Source of the DNA: Durusdinium trenchii
Lineage: Eukaryota > Sar > Dinophyceae > Suessiales > Symbiodiniaceae
Length of the DNA stretch: 64,000 nt
NCBI GenBank assembly: GCA_963970005.1
Contig: CAXAMN010003002.1
Coordinates: 1,125,709 to 1,189,708 of the forward strand
Reading direction: 5' to 3'
How positions within the stretch are numbered: the first letter of the stretch is position 1; every line of letters begins with the position of its first letter. Of the stretch, positions 1 to 10,416 are shown one piece after another. Under the pieces are notes generated by a model. The model saw nothing but the letters and a program-made list of their open reading frames with translations, was not told the DNA's origin and searched no databases. The translations under genes and the position numbers were made by a program.

Positions 1-49
1 GCTCCGCTGTGCTCTTCCACCTTCTCGTGCACAACCTGGCTCAGCCCAG

Positions 50-315
50 TCAGCGGTGTGGCTGGGGCCAAAGCCCCACTCAGCTCTGCCTTTTCGAGCG
101 CAGCGCCTAGCCCCAGGGCCAGATTTCCTCCAAGCTCCGCTTCCTCGCGCGGAGCGCCCAGCCCTGCCACTGCCGCCGCGGCCCCGCCCAGCTCCGCCGC
201 AACTTCGCGCGCAGCTCCACCAGCAGCTGCTGCGGCAGCAGCTGCCCCAGCAGCCGCACCAGCGGCAGACTTTCCAAGGTCCAATCCAACAGCGCTCACC
301 TGTCAGATTTGAATG
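50..315 (+). other. GC-rich Ala/Pro-rich coding-like segment
   Basis: A GC-rich stretch with repeated CAGCAGCTG and GCCCC units. One plus frame gives an Ala/Pro/Ser-rich low-complexity chain ending soon after; another plus frame gives a Gln/Pro-rich chain. The composition is sharply different from the AT-richer flanks. It could be a low-complexity exon of a gene that begins left of the window, but no splice site or domain decides the frame, so it is reported only as a candidate. Confidence 0.25.
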
Positions 316-2860
316 AAGGATGACACCTAAGGAACTCAGAACAACATTGTTTGGGGCTGGAGCTGGGGTCATGCATGGTCATGCTGATGGTTGGTTCCTC
401 CTGTTCCGTGCCACGCACTTCTGCGAAGTCGCAAAGTCAACGTTCTTCTATAAGTGACTATGCAACTACCATGATGCAAACACTTTAAGTCCTAATTGCC
501 GATGGTGACCGTGAAACATACAATTCAGTCGATGATCCCCAAGGAGATCTCCCTTTGGCATGCATCAAAGCACTTGAGGTCCAGCTAGGGCCTCAGTCAA
601 TGAGCCTCGGTAGCCGCCTTGCCTTGTTGGTGAGCTCGAGTCCAGCACTTCCAACCTTGCTGAGGTCAAAACCTGCGGACCAGGCCAAAGCACCGCCCAA
701 GGAGGTACTGTAGGCCAAAGCGTCGGGTTGGGGAGGGGCCGGTTTGGGAGGGGCGCTGGGGACATGTGTCCTGGAGAGAGCTACGGAATCAACCAACCAC
801 GCCATGTCTTACACCCGCACTGGATGAATCCAATGAAGTGAGACTTCAGTTGCAATACGTAGTAGAGTAAATGGCACAAAAACACATATATATATATATA
901 CATATGAATGCATTCGACAAAAACCTCAAGAGAATGGATCTACCTTACACTGCTGGTCATCAACATATCAACATGGACCTTCCAAAGCCCATTTCCTCTA
1001 TATAAGAGACCCTTTTCCAACATGTTCCATGCCATTACTATGTATAATATATACTATGACCGGCAAGTACAGTACATGTGATCTCTTTGAGGTTTCGAGT
1101 GTCGAAGTGCTTTGCTTCTCTGCGCCGTCTGATTGAGCTGGCCACATGTTCCACGATTCCACGCCACGACATCTGATTCCGTCCCAAAACGATGTCGCCA
1201 AAACGTTGACGCCAAGGACAGGTCCCCCTGCGCCTTGGGCTGCCGAGAAAAGCTTCCCAAGGCCCAGGTCTGGAAGTGCTGGGGCCGTGTCCACCGGCGG
1301 AGGACTGCGGCGGAAGGTGACCCTCACCGGCCTGGGGCCCGCGGGCGGGTCAACCAGGTCAAAAAACAAAATGGCTCAGCCCTCGTTTGGAAGGCCAGGT
1401 CCAATTTGGACAGGGTGCATTGATGGGGCAACGTGGCTGAAGTGCCAAGGATTTCCCGACGACTCCAGCAACCCAAGCGATTGAAGCGTCAACTCAACAG
1501 CCTGAAAGTGTCCAAAATGGTTGATGGTGGACCATGATGCCGCTTCACTAGCATCTGGGACCTGCATCATCCTGCACAAATAGGTGTATTGAAATCCCCC
1601 AAGGAGCTGCAGGAATAACGTGAACTATAGCCTGGAGGTGATGTTTTCCCTCTTCCAATACCACGCCCACATACATCACCAAGTTATCCTGGTTTATTGG
1701 CTGGGCCTCCTTGTGAGCTTCTTCACCAGGTCATCCCATTTGGCCTGGCCAATCTCTTCCTTGGTGACACCGATTTGGAGAAATCAAACTGCACATCGAC
1801 TTCGGCTCATCAAACAGAATGAACTGGCCGTCTCCATCATGCGCAGTCGATGAGCCGTCTCCATGCAGTGCCAAGCATCTCCGTCGACCAAGATCAGTTG
1901 ATCTCCATGGCGCAAATCCTGGCCATAAGCCTCAGCGGGACCAAGCAAACGCCTCCATTAAACGATATGTTGTGTACCTGTATATCTACTGAATAGAACA
2001 ATGTGTATATATAATATATTATAGATGTGAGGTACACAAGTCAACAGCAACCAAGAACACCAGTGGACTCTTTCCTTCCTGTCATGCCCTTGCAATTCAA
2101 TATTTACGTGTACTAACTCACTGATAAAAAAAACAAAAAAAACATATACTATATCATAACATAGAAATTTAGATACATATATAAACTACACATCATATAG
2201 TTAATTGGCTACAATCTTACAATGAATCTAGCTACGCAGCCTACGAGGTTGAGTTACAAAGTTTCGACAAGTCACTTGTTTAAACCAGGGCCCTCATGCT
2301 CATCCCGCCCGTTCCGATCAAGGCGCCAAGCCGTGTTCATGCACCTGTTCCACCACAAAGGGTGCCTCCAACTCTTTGAACTCGATACCTGGGAAGCATC
2401 GAGGCATCTGTTCGAAAAAGAAAACCCGGATTTGAGACAGGGGACCATTGGTGTTTCATGGCATGTCTATAATCATGTCAAAGTCAAAGTGATCTGTTTC
2501 AATCGGGACCTCTAGGTGTTGGCCCGTCTTTTCTGACTCTCCTTTCATTGCACAGGAAGAAGTGTTGCTGAATGTTGCCGAGTAGCAAAGTTATAAAAGT
2601 TGTGGGCCAAGTTGTGTGGGTTCCATACCACTCGGCTCTCTAAAGCTGAGATGATTCGACGTGTCTTAGCCCAAAGGTGCTGAACCTCCCCATAGATTCC
2701 GTGAAGGTGCTGTGAGTTGCCGTGAGGTCATTGCAAAACGCCCGGTTTCGGTGTGCTACAACTGCGGCCGTGACACCTAATGATCCACTCTGCGCGAAGA
2801 CCATGTCAATCCTGGCCAAAAACATGATGGATTCATGATGGTTCATGTGACATGTGGATT
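316..2860. other. No supported gene; small repeats and one GC-rich patch
   Basis: Mostly intergenic- or intron-like sequence. It holds a (TA)n run near 886-905 and AT-rich DNA at about 1960-2220. A GC-richer patch at about 1140-1400 is open on both strands, with Pro/Gly/Arg-rich plus and Gly/Ala/Pro-rich minus readings, and could be an exon on either strand. I see no domain and no matching paralogue to choose between them. Confidence 0.4.
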
Positions 2861-2975
2861 GGATCTATCCTACTGCCTGTAACAGTGGATGGTGATGGTT
2901 AGTAAAGGCCTTGTTCAACAATAGTGATAGTGATACTTGCTTACTGACTGTTACAGGAAATTATAGGACAAACCC
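2861..2975 (+). mobile_element. Short TIR element (MITE-like), copy A
   Basis: A 115-bp sequence whose ends are imperfect inverted repeats: the left end runs GGATCTATCC...CCTGTAACAG and the complement of the right end runs GGGTTTGTCC...CCTGTAACAG. The interior, with GTGGATGGTGATGG then AAAGGCCTTGTTCAA, is shared with copies at 41763-41860 and, inverted, 49282-49384. It has no coding capacity, so it would be a non-autonomous DNA transposon. I see no clean target duplication at this copy, and it is the most diverged of the three. Confidence 0.75.
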
Positions 2976-5900
2976 AATGTATGGACAACTTCATTTCTCG
3001 CTGCTCGGGAGCCCAGCTTTGTTCCTACCGCACCCGAACTACCCAAAGAACAGCTCCATCCAAAGGTGCTTTTCTGATCTTTTCTGGTACGGTCTGCTCA
3101 TGTGGAAGACTGTAGGCTGGGATGGAAATCAAGCAGCCATAAGTTAAGGCTTCTATATGGCATGCACAAAAGCCTTCAGGAGAGGCTCGAATCAGGACCA
3201 AAACCAACCACCACTCAGTGTCCACCTCCTTGAAACGTCTCTTGTCAGGTCGACTAATGTATCGTGGTCATAACTTCAGGTGCCACAAATGATTGCCGCG
3301 GTGAATGTCTGAGATTCTTCAAAGGATCATTCCCCACATGCACCTGATTCATCCTGATTGGCACCATAAACATGAGCAATGGAGCCAACCACTTTTCAAA
3401 TTTGAAAGAGGATGAAAGAGGACCATCATCTTCCAAGACATCGATGCACGCCATCACCTTGGACGCGCCTGCTTTCCACGGGCTCCAGCGGCTCCAGCGA
3501 CTCCCCTGCGGACGCCGAGCCATTGGCCAAGTCCAAGCGTGGCAGTGGCTCCGGAGGGCTGCTGGGCTGTAGCAACGGCGACTCGTGATCCAGAAACATG
3601 GCGAGTTTTTCACGGCGCGAACCGTGCGCAGGAACCGTGCGTGGTGGACAATGGTTGAGTTTCTTCTGAGTGGATGAAGGCGGGTGGCAGTGGGGCTCGG
3701 GGGGTGGTTTCATAAGGTTTCTCCCACACTCAAAACTACAAGATACTGCAACTGCCAAGGAACATGTAACATGTGTTTGTATGTTTTTGTATTTTTTTCA
3801 GTATTTTTTTATCTGGTATCTTTCAACCAGTTGGGCCCCTTTAGTGTGGCAGCTGGGCGACATGCAGTGGTCTTGTGATAGTCTGATAGTCAATCCTTAT
3901 GGCAAATGCTGCTGACTCCAAAACATCTACATGGTGACCAAACTACCATGCACTTGTTACATGAGACTCGCATGACGACACATGTGCATGGAACAAACCT
4001 TTTCGTTGCGCATGATGATTGGTATATATGATATAGCCTTCTGCGTGCTCCAAGGGTGAGTTTGCTCTGGCATCCGTGCCATGGCTGCCTTCCCGAAATA
4101 GGTGCTGTGATGTGCTTGTCTGTGGCCAGGACCGCATCGCCGCATCTAATTCAAAACCCCTCTTTGTGAGCTTCAAAGCTCGAGCCAAGGATGCAAGGAG
4201 TCCCAAAAGGTCCGGACATTGTGACATGCCTGTGGCCGTGGAAGGACATCGGTCAAAGCCTGGGAAGAATGTATCAAATATCTGTCAGTGTCCTTCACAA
4301 GCATCAGGGTTTATGGTTCATGAATGTTCATGAGCGTCTTGGTGTCCAGGATTTTACGACGTTAGCAAAAGACTGAACATGTGAAGCATGTCGTAAAAAA
4401 AAGATTGGAGTTAGAGTACTATGTTACGTGGTCCAATCTTCACATCAGTTGTGCACCTATTCCTCCCCTCCCCAAGTACATGCACAAGGGAACTCCCACC
4501 AGTCCAAGGGAACTCCGGCCCGCGACTGACTGTCGGATCTGCCACCGGGTGGGGAAGCTCGCCTCAGGCGGTGCAGGTGCTGGAAGAAGCGAGTGCCGGG
4601 TGAGCGAAACCAGGGGTACCTTCAAACACAGTGCGTCCGTCGCTACGTTCATCCAGAGCCTTGAATGAATACGTTCGTCAGCCATGTCAGTGCAGGGAGG
4701 GGCTGATATGGTTTAGATCAGAGCCTTGCAAACCTCAGGCCACGTGGAAGGGCGGTCCGAACTGTGCCCAAGCCCCACCAAGTCACCGCCCACCCGCCCT
4801 TGGGCGCCCTCTTCCAGTCAAAGCAACTGGTCAAGTGACGGGCAAACTTAGTCCCAAGTCACAGTAAACGGCGCCTTAACTGTACAAATCGGATGTGAGG
4901 GCTTGGGGTTGCCCACTTGAATTCAACGCCTTAACCAGGACGCCTCTGCTTCGACAGAGCGTGGTAAACTTCCGACTGGACGAAAGCAACGGACCTCCTG
5001 ATCCCGCACGCTGCAAAAGCGCAGTGTCCAGCAGAGTGTTCAATGATGCAATCTTAGACATCGTGGATCTCCAGTTCAAATCTGCACAACTTACGCATGG
5101 TACCAAAAAAGGCTGAAAATTGCCGGCATCTATGACAATGGCAAAGGACTTCTTTGAGGGTCTGTGAGGCCCGTCCTCCGACTACAGCCCACATCTTTGG
5201 CGGACGCTGAACGGGCCAGACTTGATGGCGACCTGAAAACCACAACCAACACATTATTGGGACTAGATGAGTTGTCAGTTCCTCCGGTTGCAATCGTGAA
5301 CTGACACAAGTTTGAATCAGCAAAGAGAAACGGAGAAACTACTGTATGGGTCAGAGGTATGAGTCTGGAGCCAAGAGACGTTCAGGCCCTTAGTCGACTG
5401 TTTTTTGTCTTCAGCACATCCACCGTCGCCGACCTCCTCTGGCCATTTGGCCTATCTCCCGGTGGGCTATGCCACCGCGGCAGAGCTGTTAATAGCATCA
5501 TCGCACCCATCTGCAGCATCGCTTGCATGTCGTGTGTTTTGTGCCACTCTTGGCGATGTGACACTGCTTGGACATGTGACACTTCATGAACATGGATCTT
5601 TTGAGTCTGAGTTGTGAGGTAGAGAAAAAACTTCATCGGTGAAGTCCTCGGAGGTGCCATCTCCGACTGCCTCACTTCCTCTCTCACTTCCTGACCGGCT
5701 TGTCATCAGCGTCAAACAGCTGCTTGCCGGTGCACGCATCATGCCACCAAAGGTAGTCATCCACATTATCTTTTTGTTGTGGCATGGGTGGGCACAGAAA
5801 CACAAAAAGAAAGAAACGCGGGAGAAGGTCTTCAGACCTGGCTTGACATTGGACACCGATGACTTGCCCGGCACTCGTTCGAAGCAACTTCCCTGATCAT

Positions 5901-6657
5901 TGGAACCTCACCAAGCGTGAGCGTGCCGAAGCAAAAGTGGTGCCACATGCCGTGAACGCGAAAAGGAGCTGAAGATGCTCATGAGATGATATGAGATGAT
6001 GGTGATGACGCTCCTTCTTCCCCTCCCCGATTTGCTCCCAGCCTATGCCGCGTGTAAATAGGTATGGCCTCGGCAGCACGATGTTCAAATTTGATGGAAT
6101 TCCAGGAGCCCTGCCAAGCCCTCAAGCACTGTGAGCTGGGTGTGCTGCGGCTATCCATGAGATGTTGAAAAGCAAGGGTCGCCTGAGATGCCAAGAGTTC
6201 GAACTTCGGCGCACCGATGAGGGCACTGTCGGCGAAAGTTGGTGGATTCTGAGGGTCCAGGCAGATTCTTCTTCCAATAGATTCTTATCCTTGGTCGGGG
6301 TGGCGTCCCCACATTTGCACTCTACATCACTCCAATCTTGGTGGATCAGTCAATTATGTTTTGCCCACATTCGGGGGAGGCTTGACCTACGAGTACCTCA
6401 ATGCCTGCCCAAATCATGCTTCTTCCTGTCCTACGCTTGACCAAGACCCAGATCTTAGAGCGTGGCTGGGTGAAATCGGCCTCAGCTGCACGTGAAAACT
6501 TGGTGATATATTGTAATGTTGGATCCTGATTAGTATAATGCGAGGGAATATTAAAAAGTGTTCGTAGAATTATTCCCACACCCTGAACAGTTCTGAAGTT
6601 CAATGGGATGGAATAATACAAACATGTGTTACATTTTTGCATCGTGTTTTGTTTTTG
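2976..6657. other. No supported gene; ambiguous open frames
   Basis: No recognisable domain. Two patches look somewhat protein-like. At about 3426-3600 a minus-strand reading is Pro/Ser/Glu-rich and disordered. At about 4895-5110 both strands are open. Neither has paired splice signals or a paralogue in the window to settle strand and frame. The remainder reads as intron or intergenic DNA. Confidence 0.35.
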
Positions 6658-7060
6658 ATGTTCTATTGTGCTGCTGTTGCTGCCGTTTAGAATCTTTACT
6701 CAACTCTTCTGTTCTTCTGAGGTTTGCTTGACTCATGGAATTCTGACCTGGTCACCTGTTTATTAAAACTCAAAGATTGCATTGCTCCAAACATATTTCA
6801 AGGGGCTTGTGCACTTTTTGAAAAAGTACTTGTTTAGGGGATGGGATTAATAAGTAGACTTGGAGGCTTGGAACAAAAATAACACTTACTGTTCTATTGT
6901 TCTGCTATTGCTGCCCCGTAAGATCCTTGCTTAGATTTTGTGAGGTTTACTTGGTTCATGGAAATCTTACCTGAAAACCTGTTTCAAAGACCCTTATAAA
7001 AACTGATCGATTCTATTGCTCCAATTGTTTATCGGTAGTGCACAAGCCCAGGGGAAGTGA
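6658..7060. repeat. Diverged direct duplication, with a partial relative at 48.13-48.30 kb
   Basis: Two diverged direct copies (about 6658-6800 and 6890-7035) share the order TGTTCTATTG..CTGCT, TTGCTGCC, GAGGTTT, TTCATGGAA, ACCTGTTT, then ATTGCTCCAA. A third relative lies near 48130-48300, sharing CACAAGCCCAGG.GAAGTGAAT and a following G-rich GGGTTGG. This looks like an old dispersed repeat with one local tandem duplication. No coding content is visible. Confidence 0.6.
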
Positions 7061-7118
7061 ATGGTACGAATTGTTTACGGGTTGGGAATAGCAAAACGTT
7101 TTGTTTGACCGAGATACA

Positions 7119-7222
7119 TCCACTACCACTACCACTGCTGCGACGACTACTACTATTACTGCTTCTACTCCTGCTACTTCACCTACTCCTACTGCGACTA
7201 CTACTACTGCTGCTACTTTTGG
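7119..7222 (+). repeat. ACN trinucleotide tract (poly-Thr reading)
   Basis: About 100 bp of imperfect ACT/ACC/ACG triplets. In one plus frame it reads as a Thr-rich run with Ala, Ser and Pro, inside an open stretch of about 130 codons (7101-7496). The openness is explained by the triplet repeat itself. I call it an imperfect microsatellite that might lie in an exon, not a gene. Confidence 0.7.
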
Positions 7223-8515
7223 TGGTACGGGTAGTGCTTCTATTCAAACACCCCGGTTGTTTGCTAGAGAGGCGGGACGGTTTATACTATTCAAGATCCA
7301 ACATTATGATTCAAGTTCCAAAAATAGATCTTGCTGCCCAAAGTTTGACACTTCCACCGTTTATCATTCAATAATAAAATTGGATGAGTACGAGCTGGTG
7401 GGCCCACCCCACCAACATCCCACAGTTTCACTCTCCCAGCTTTTGAACATCACATGGGTTCTTGGATTTCACGGACATGAGAAAGAAAGATTGTAGGCTT
7501 CCAATGAAGGTGCTTCAAAGGTTTTCAGGCTCGACTTCTGTGCGGCTTGAGCTTTCGCGTTCCACACGCCGAGCTACTTTTTTTGGTATGATCTTTTCTT
7601 CTGATGGGACATGATGGGCAGCTGTTGCTAGTTGGCCTGGAATTGCTGGTATAGAGTATTTTAATAACACAGCTTGGACGAGTCCAAACCGTTGAACGGT
7701 CACCACTGCAGTGGTTGGAGGGCCAGCAGTGCTCGCACCTGCGGATGCCTGTTTAGGGTGATCTGGCGTCTTCAAGACCACAAAGCGGGTTCAAATAGAA
7801 CTTTAATTTGTTATGTGATCATATCTATTGTCTATTGTCTATCTATGTAGTTTTTCTATGTTTTTCTTCTGTCTGTTGAGCTTTGGACCAATCATGCCCT
7901 AGCTAAACACTGCAATTGGATGTGGTGTGTCGCCAAGGCCGAGCCACGCTGAAGGTCCTTGAAGACTCTCTTGCGCTCCTGGAAGCTATCGGCAACGCAA
8001 AACTCGCAAACACCGCACCACAATCCTGGAAGTCCCAAATATCACCAGCACAAATTATTGCCGTTAAACACCCAAATCCTTCCATAAACCATCCTCTTGC
8101 AAGCTCTGGCACGCACAGCACTGGTTCACATCTTCTTTCTCACTGTTGCACCAAAACATCCGAAAGCAACCTTCTGTGGTTTGGCACAGCAACAGCTAAT
8201 GGGATGTTGCCCTCTACAATGAAGCCATGCTTGATCATGCCATGCAACGGCTTGCTTCGCATCCTGCCTCTACGGAGCCGGAAGTGACCCGACCGCACTA
8301 TGACAAGGACCCTGACCAATTCCCTGCTCGTGTTGCATTTGGCTCTTCATTGTTGGGTACAGTAACCGGTCCCTGCATGAGGGCCAAGTCGAACGTGGAG
8401 AAAAGGCAGGTCGTTCCAAACACACCGGTCCCGTGTGGAGAACGGTTGGGGTGCTCACCGGTGACCTTCGGTGACCCATACATGCCAGATCTACACTCTG
8501 ACGAACACATGAACG
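7223..8515. other. No supported gene; possible minus-strand exon near 7515-7620
   Basis: At about 7515-7620 the minus strand reads as a charged segment rich in Lys, Arg and Glu that could be an exon. At about 7916-8020 both strands are open and plausible. At 8227-8616 a plus frame of about 129 codons is open but shows no domain. Without a paralogue or cDNA none is supported further. Confidence 0.3.
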
Positions 8516-8519
8516 TGGA

Positions 8520-9765
8520 ACATAGTCCCAAAAGGAAAACGACTTTCTTGTACCAACAGGGGGCTTTACACTTCCATGTTAGTGAGTCAGAGTGCATGCC
8601 TTTTCTGTTCCACTGAGTCTCTGAGAATCACCTTCAAAACCGGATCCAGCCTCTAACGGCAACGGCCGCGTCTTGGCCATCTGGGCTTCGAGCTCTGCCT
8701 GGAGATGCAAAAAAGAAACACGTTTCGATTTCTAGTAGCTTCTTGTTCCTTAGGCCCCGGATGGCATGGTGCAACGGTGAGGTTGGGAGCGCATACGGTG
8801 ACCCCATTCATCAGGCCACACAGGTAGGAAGCAGTTTCTACAGGCCCAAGACCGTCCATCGATGGTCTTAAATACCCGCTGAAACAGTGACTTCAAGCAC
8901 TTTCGTGGAAAATCATGTCGTCCTGACTGTCACCTCAATGCTGCCGGGCTTACCAGATTTTTCCAGCCACCGTGAATGAGGGGGTGGAAACCCTGCTCCC
9001 CCAGTTTGGTAAGAACATATCCCCAACCTTAGTTCCGTTGCCTCGCCCAAGGCCCAACTGCCAACGGCTTTTCTGCCACCGGGCCACTCGCAGGGCATCA
9101 TCGTTTGGACCATCCCAGTGAAACTATAAACATAACATAACATAACATCCAAAGGCATGGGTGCCTCATTCTGAAACATAATGAAACATGGCACACGCCT
9201 CGACACCCTGCTTCAGCATATTTAAGTCTATTTGCCCCCTCTGATTCCACGGCCAAGTTGCAATGAGCTCTTGCGTTCGTCGAGCTGTTTTCTCGCATTG
9301 TGCCTTCCCAAGTTATCAATTCTTGAGTAGGCCAATTCCACCCAACCATGTCGAATGCCTACTGATTCTCAATCGCTGTTAGTGCGCCAAAAGCTCCATC
9401 CTGTTCAAGTACATGTCACTAGGAGCACCATGTGGCACCCAATTGATTCAGCCAATTTCATCCAAATGGCACGCAAAACGCCGCCAACACGAAGCCGCCA
9501 CAGCACAAATCGGAGCGCAACATCGGCGCCTCGATCAAAGGCTTGACCTTGCTACCTTGGATCAAGCCGGTGCTGCCGGTGGCCGATGCTGCCGGTCCGA
9601 GTCCACCAAAAACCAAAGTGGTTAGTAATGGATAACATGGGTGTCCACCTGGAGTCCAGCTACTGTACTTGGACTTTCCCTTTAACATGGAAGTGGAAAG
9701 CCCCACTTAGTTTGTAAAGGAAAGTTGTCTGAGTCTTTTGGGGGAATGCCATCCATTTCCATGTT
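8520..9765. repeat. Pair of inverted about 80-bp copies around a 1.05-kb spacer
   Basis: The plus sequence at about 8527-8597 and the reverse complement of about 9668-9765 share CCCAAAAG, ACTTTC, GGGGCTTT and ACTTCCATGTTA in order. The right copy also forms its own hairpin, TAACATGGAAGTGG against CCATTTCCATGTTA. Both copies read in the same sense as a short aromatic peptide with the core TTFLY then HFHV, so they may be copies of one exon or ends of a small element. The spacer has no supported gene. An ACATA pentamer run lies near 9126-9148. Confidence 0.5.
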
Positions 9766-9871
9766 AGTTCCAGGGCATGCAGTGAAACAGCGTCCTTCAA
9801 GTGCATCTCATGAACATCAGTTGGTAATCGCGTCTGATCAGATCCCATCAGCATCCACCTCCACCTCCCAA

Positions 9872-9881
9872 AAAGGGATAG
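9872..9881. repeat. Left 10-bp flanking repeat of foldback element 1
   Basis: AAAGGGATAG occurs here and again at 10407-10416, directly outside the inverted minisatellite element. A 10-bp duplication fits the 9-11 bp target duplications of Mutator-like DNA transposons, but the family assignment is inference. Confidence 0.65.
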
Positions 9882-10406
9882 GGTTAGAGCCGGATTCGGA
9901 AACTAATCGGTCGGATTCTGAAACTAGGGTTCTGAAACTGGGGTTCTGAAACTAGGGTTCTGAAACTAGGATTCTGAAACTGGTATTCTGAAACTGGTGT
10001 TCTGAAACTAGGATTCTGAAACTGGGGTTCTGAAACTAGGATTCTGAAACTGAGATTCTGCAACTGGTATTCTGAAACTGGAAAGTCAGATTCTGCAACT
10101 TGCCTTCTGAAACTTGCAACTGGTGATCTCCACATCATGCGATAGCGTGTGTGCCTGTGACATCACCTTCGAAGCACATCCAAACCAACGTCATTAGCCC
10201 CCCACCCAACCCCCCCTTGTCCCATCGTGTGATCTTGACATCCCTCATCATTCACAAAGTTGCGGAATCCTAGTGAGGGGGTCCACAACGTTGCGGAATC
10301 CTAGTTTCGGAATCCCAGTTGCGGAATCCCAGTTGCGGAATCCGACCAAACAGTTGCGGAACCCTAGTTGCGGAATCCTGCGCAGTTGCGGAACTCGACT
10401 TTATCC
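9882..10406. mobile_element. Foldback element 1: inverted 14-bp minisatellite arrays
   Basis: A 525-bp element made of two minisatellite arrays facing each other. The left array (about 9916-10118) has 12 units at an exact 14-bp spacing plus two more; the unit is close to AACTAGGRTTCTGA. The right array (about 10262-10400) has about 8 units of GCGGAATCCTAGTT, whose reverse complement is AACTAGGATTCCGC, so it is the same unit inverted. The outermost 23 bases of the two ends match at 16 positions when one is inverted. The element is bounded by the direct repeat AAAGGGATAG. It has no coding capacity and is probably a non-autonomous foldback DNA transposon. Confidence 0.75.
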
Positions 10407-10416
10407 AAAGGGATAG
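10407..10416. repeat. Right 10-bp flanking repeat of foldback element 1
   Basis: Second copy of AAAGGGATAG, identical to 9872-9881. Confidence 0.65.

Noticed and set aside
2840..2990. Target duplication at MITE copy A (ATGTGG / ATGTATGG)
   Set aside because: The match needs a gap and is only a few bases; not distinguishable from chance.
7101..7496. 131-codon Thr-rich plus frame as a secreted or cell-wall protein
   Set aside because: Its openness comes from the ACN triplet repeat. No signal peptide or domain is present.
9916..10400. CRISPR-like array
   Set aside because: The repeats are a 14-bp minisatellite without unique spacers, inverted halfway, in a eukaryotic context.
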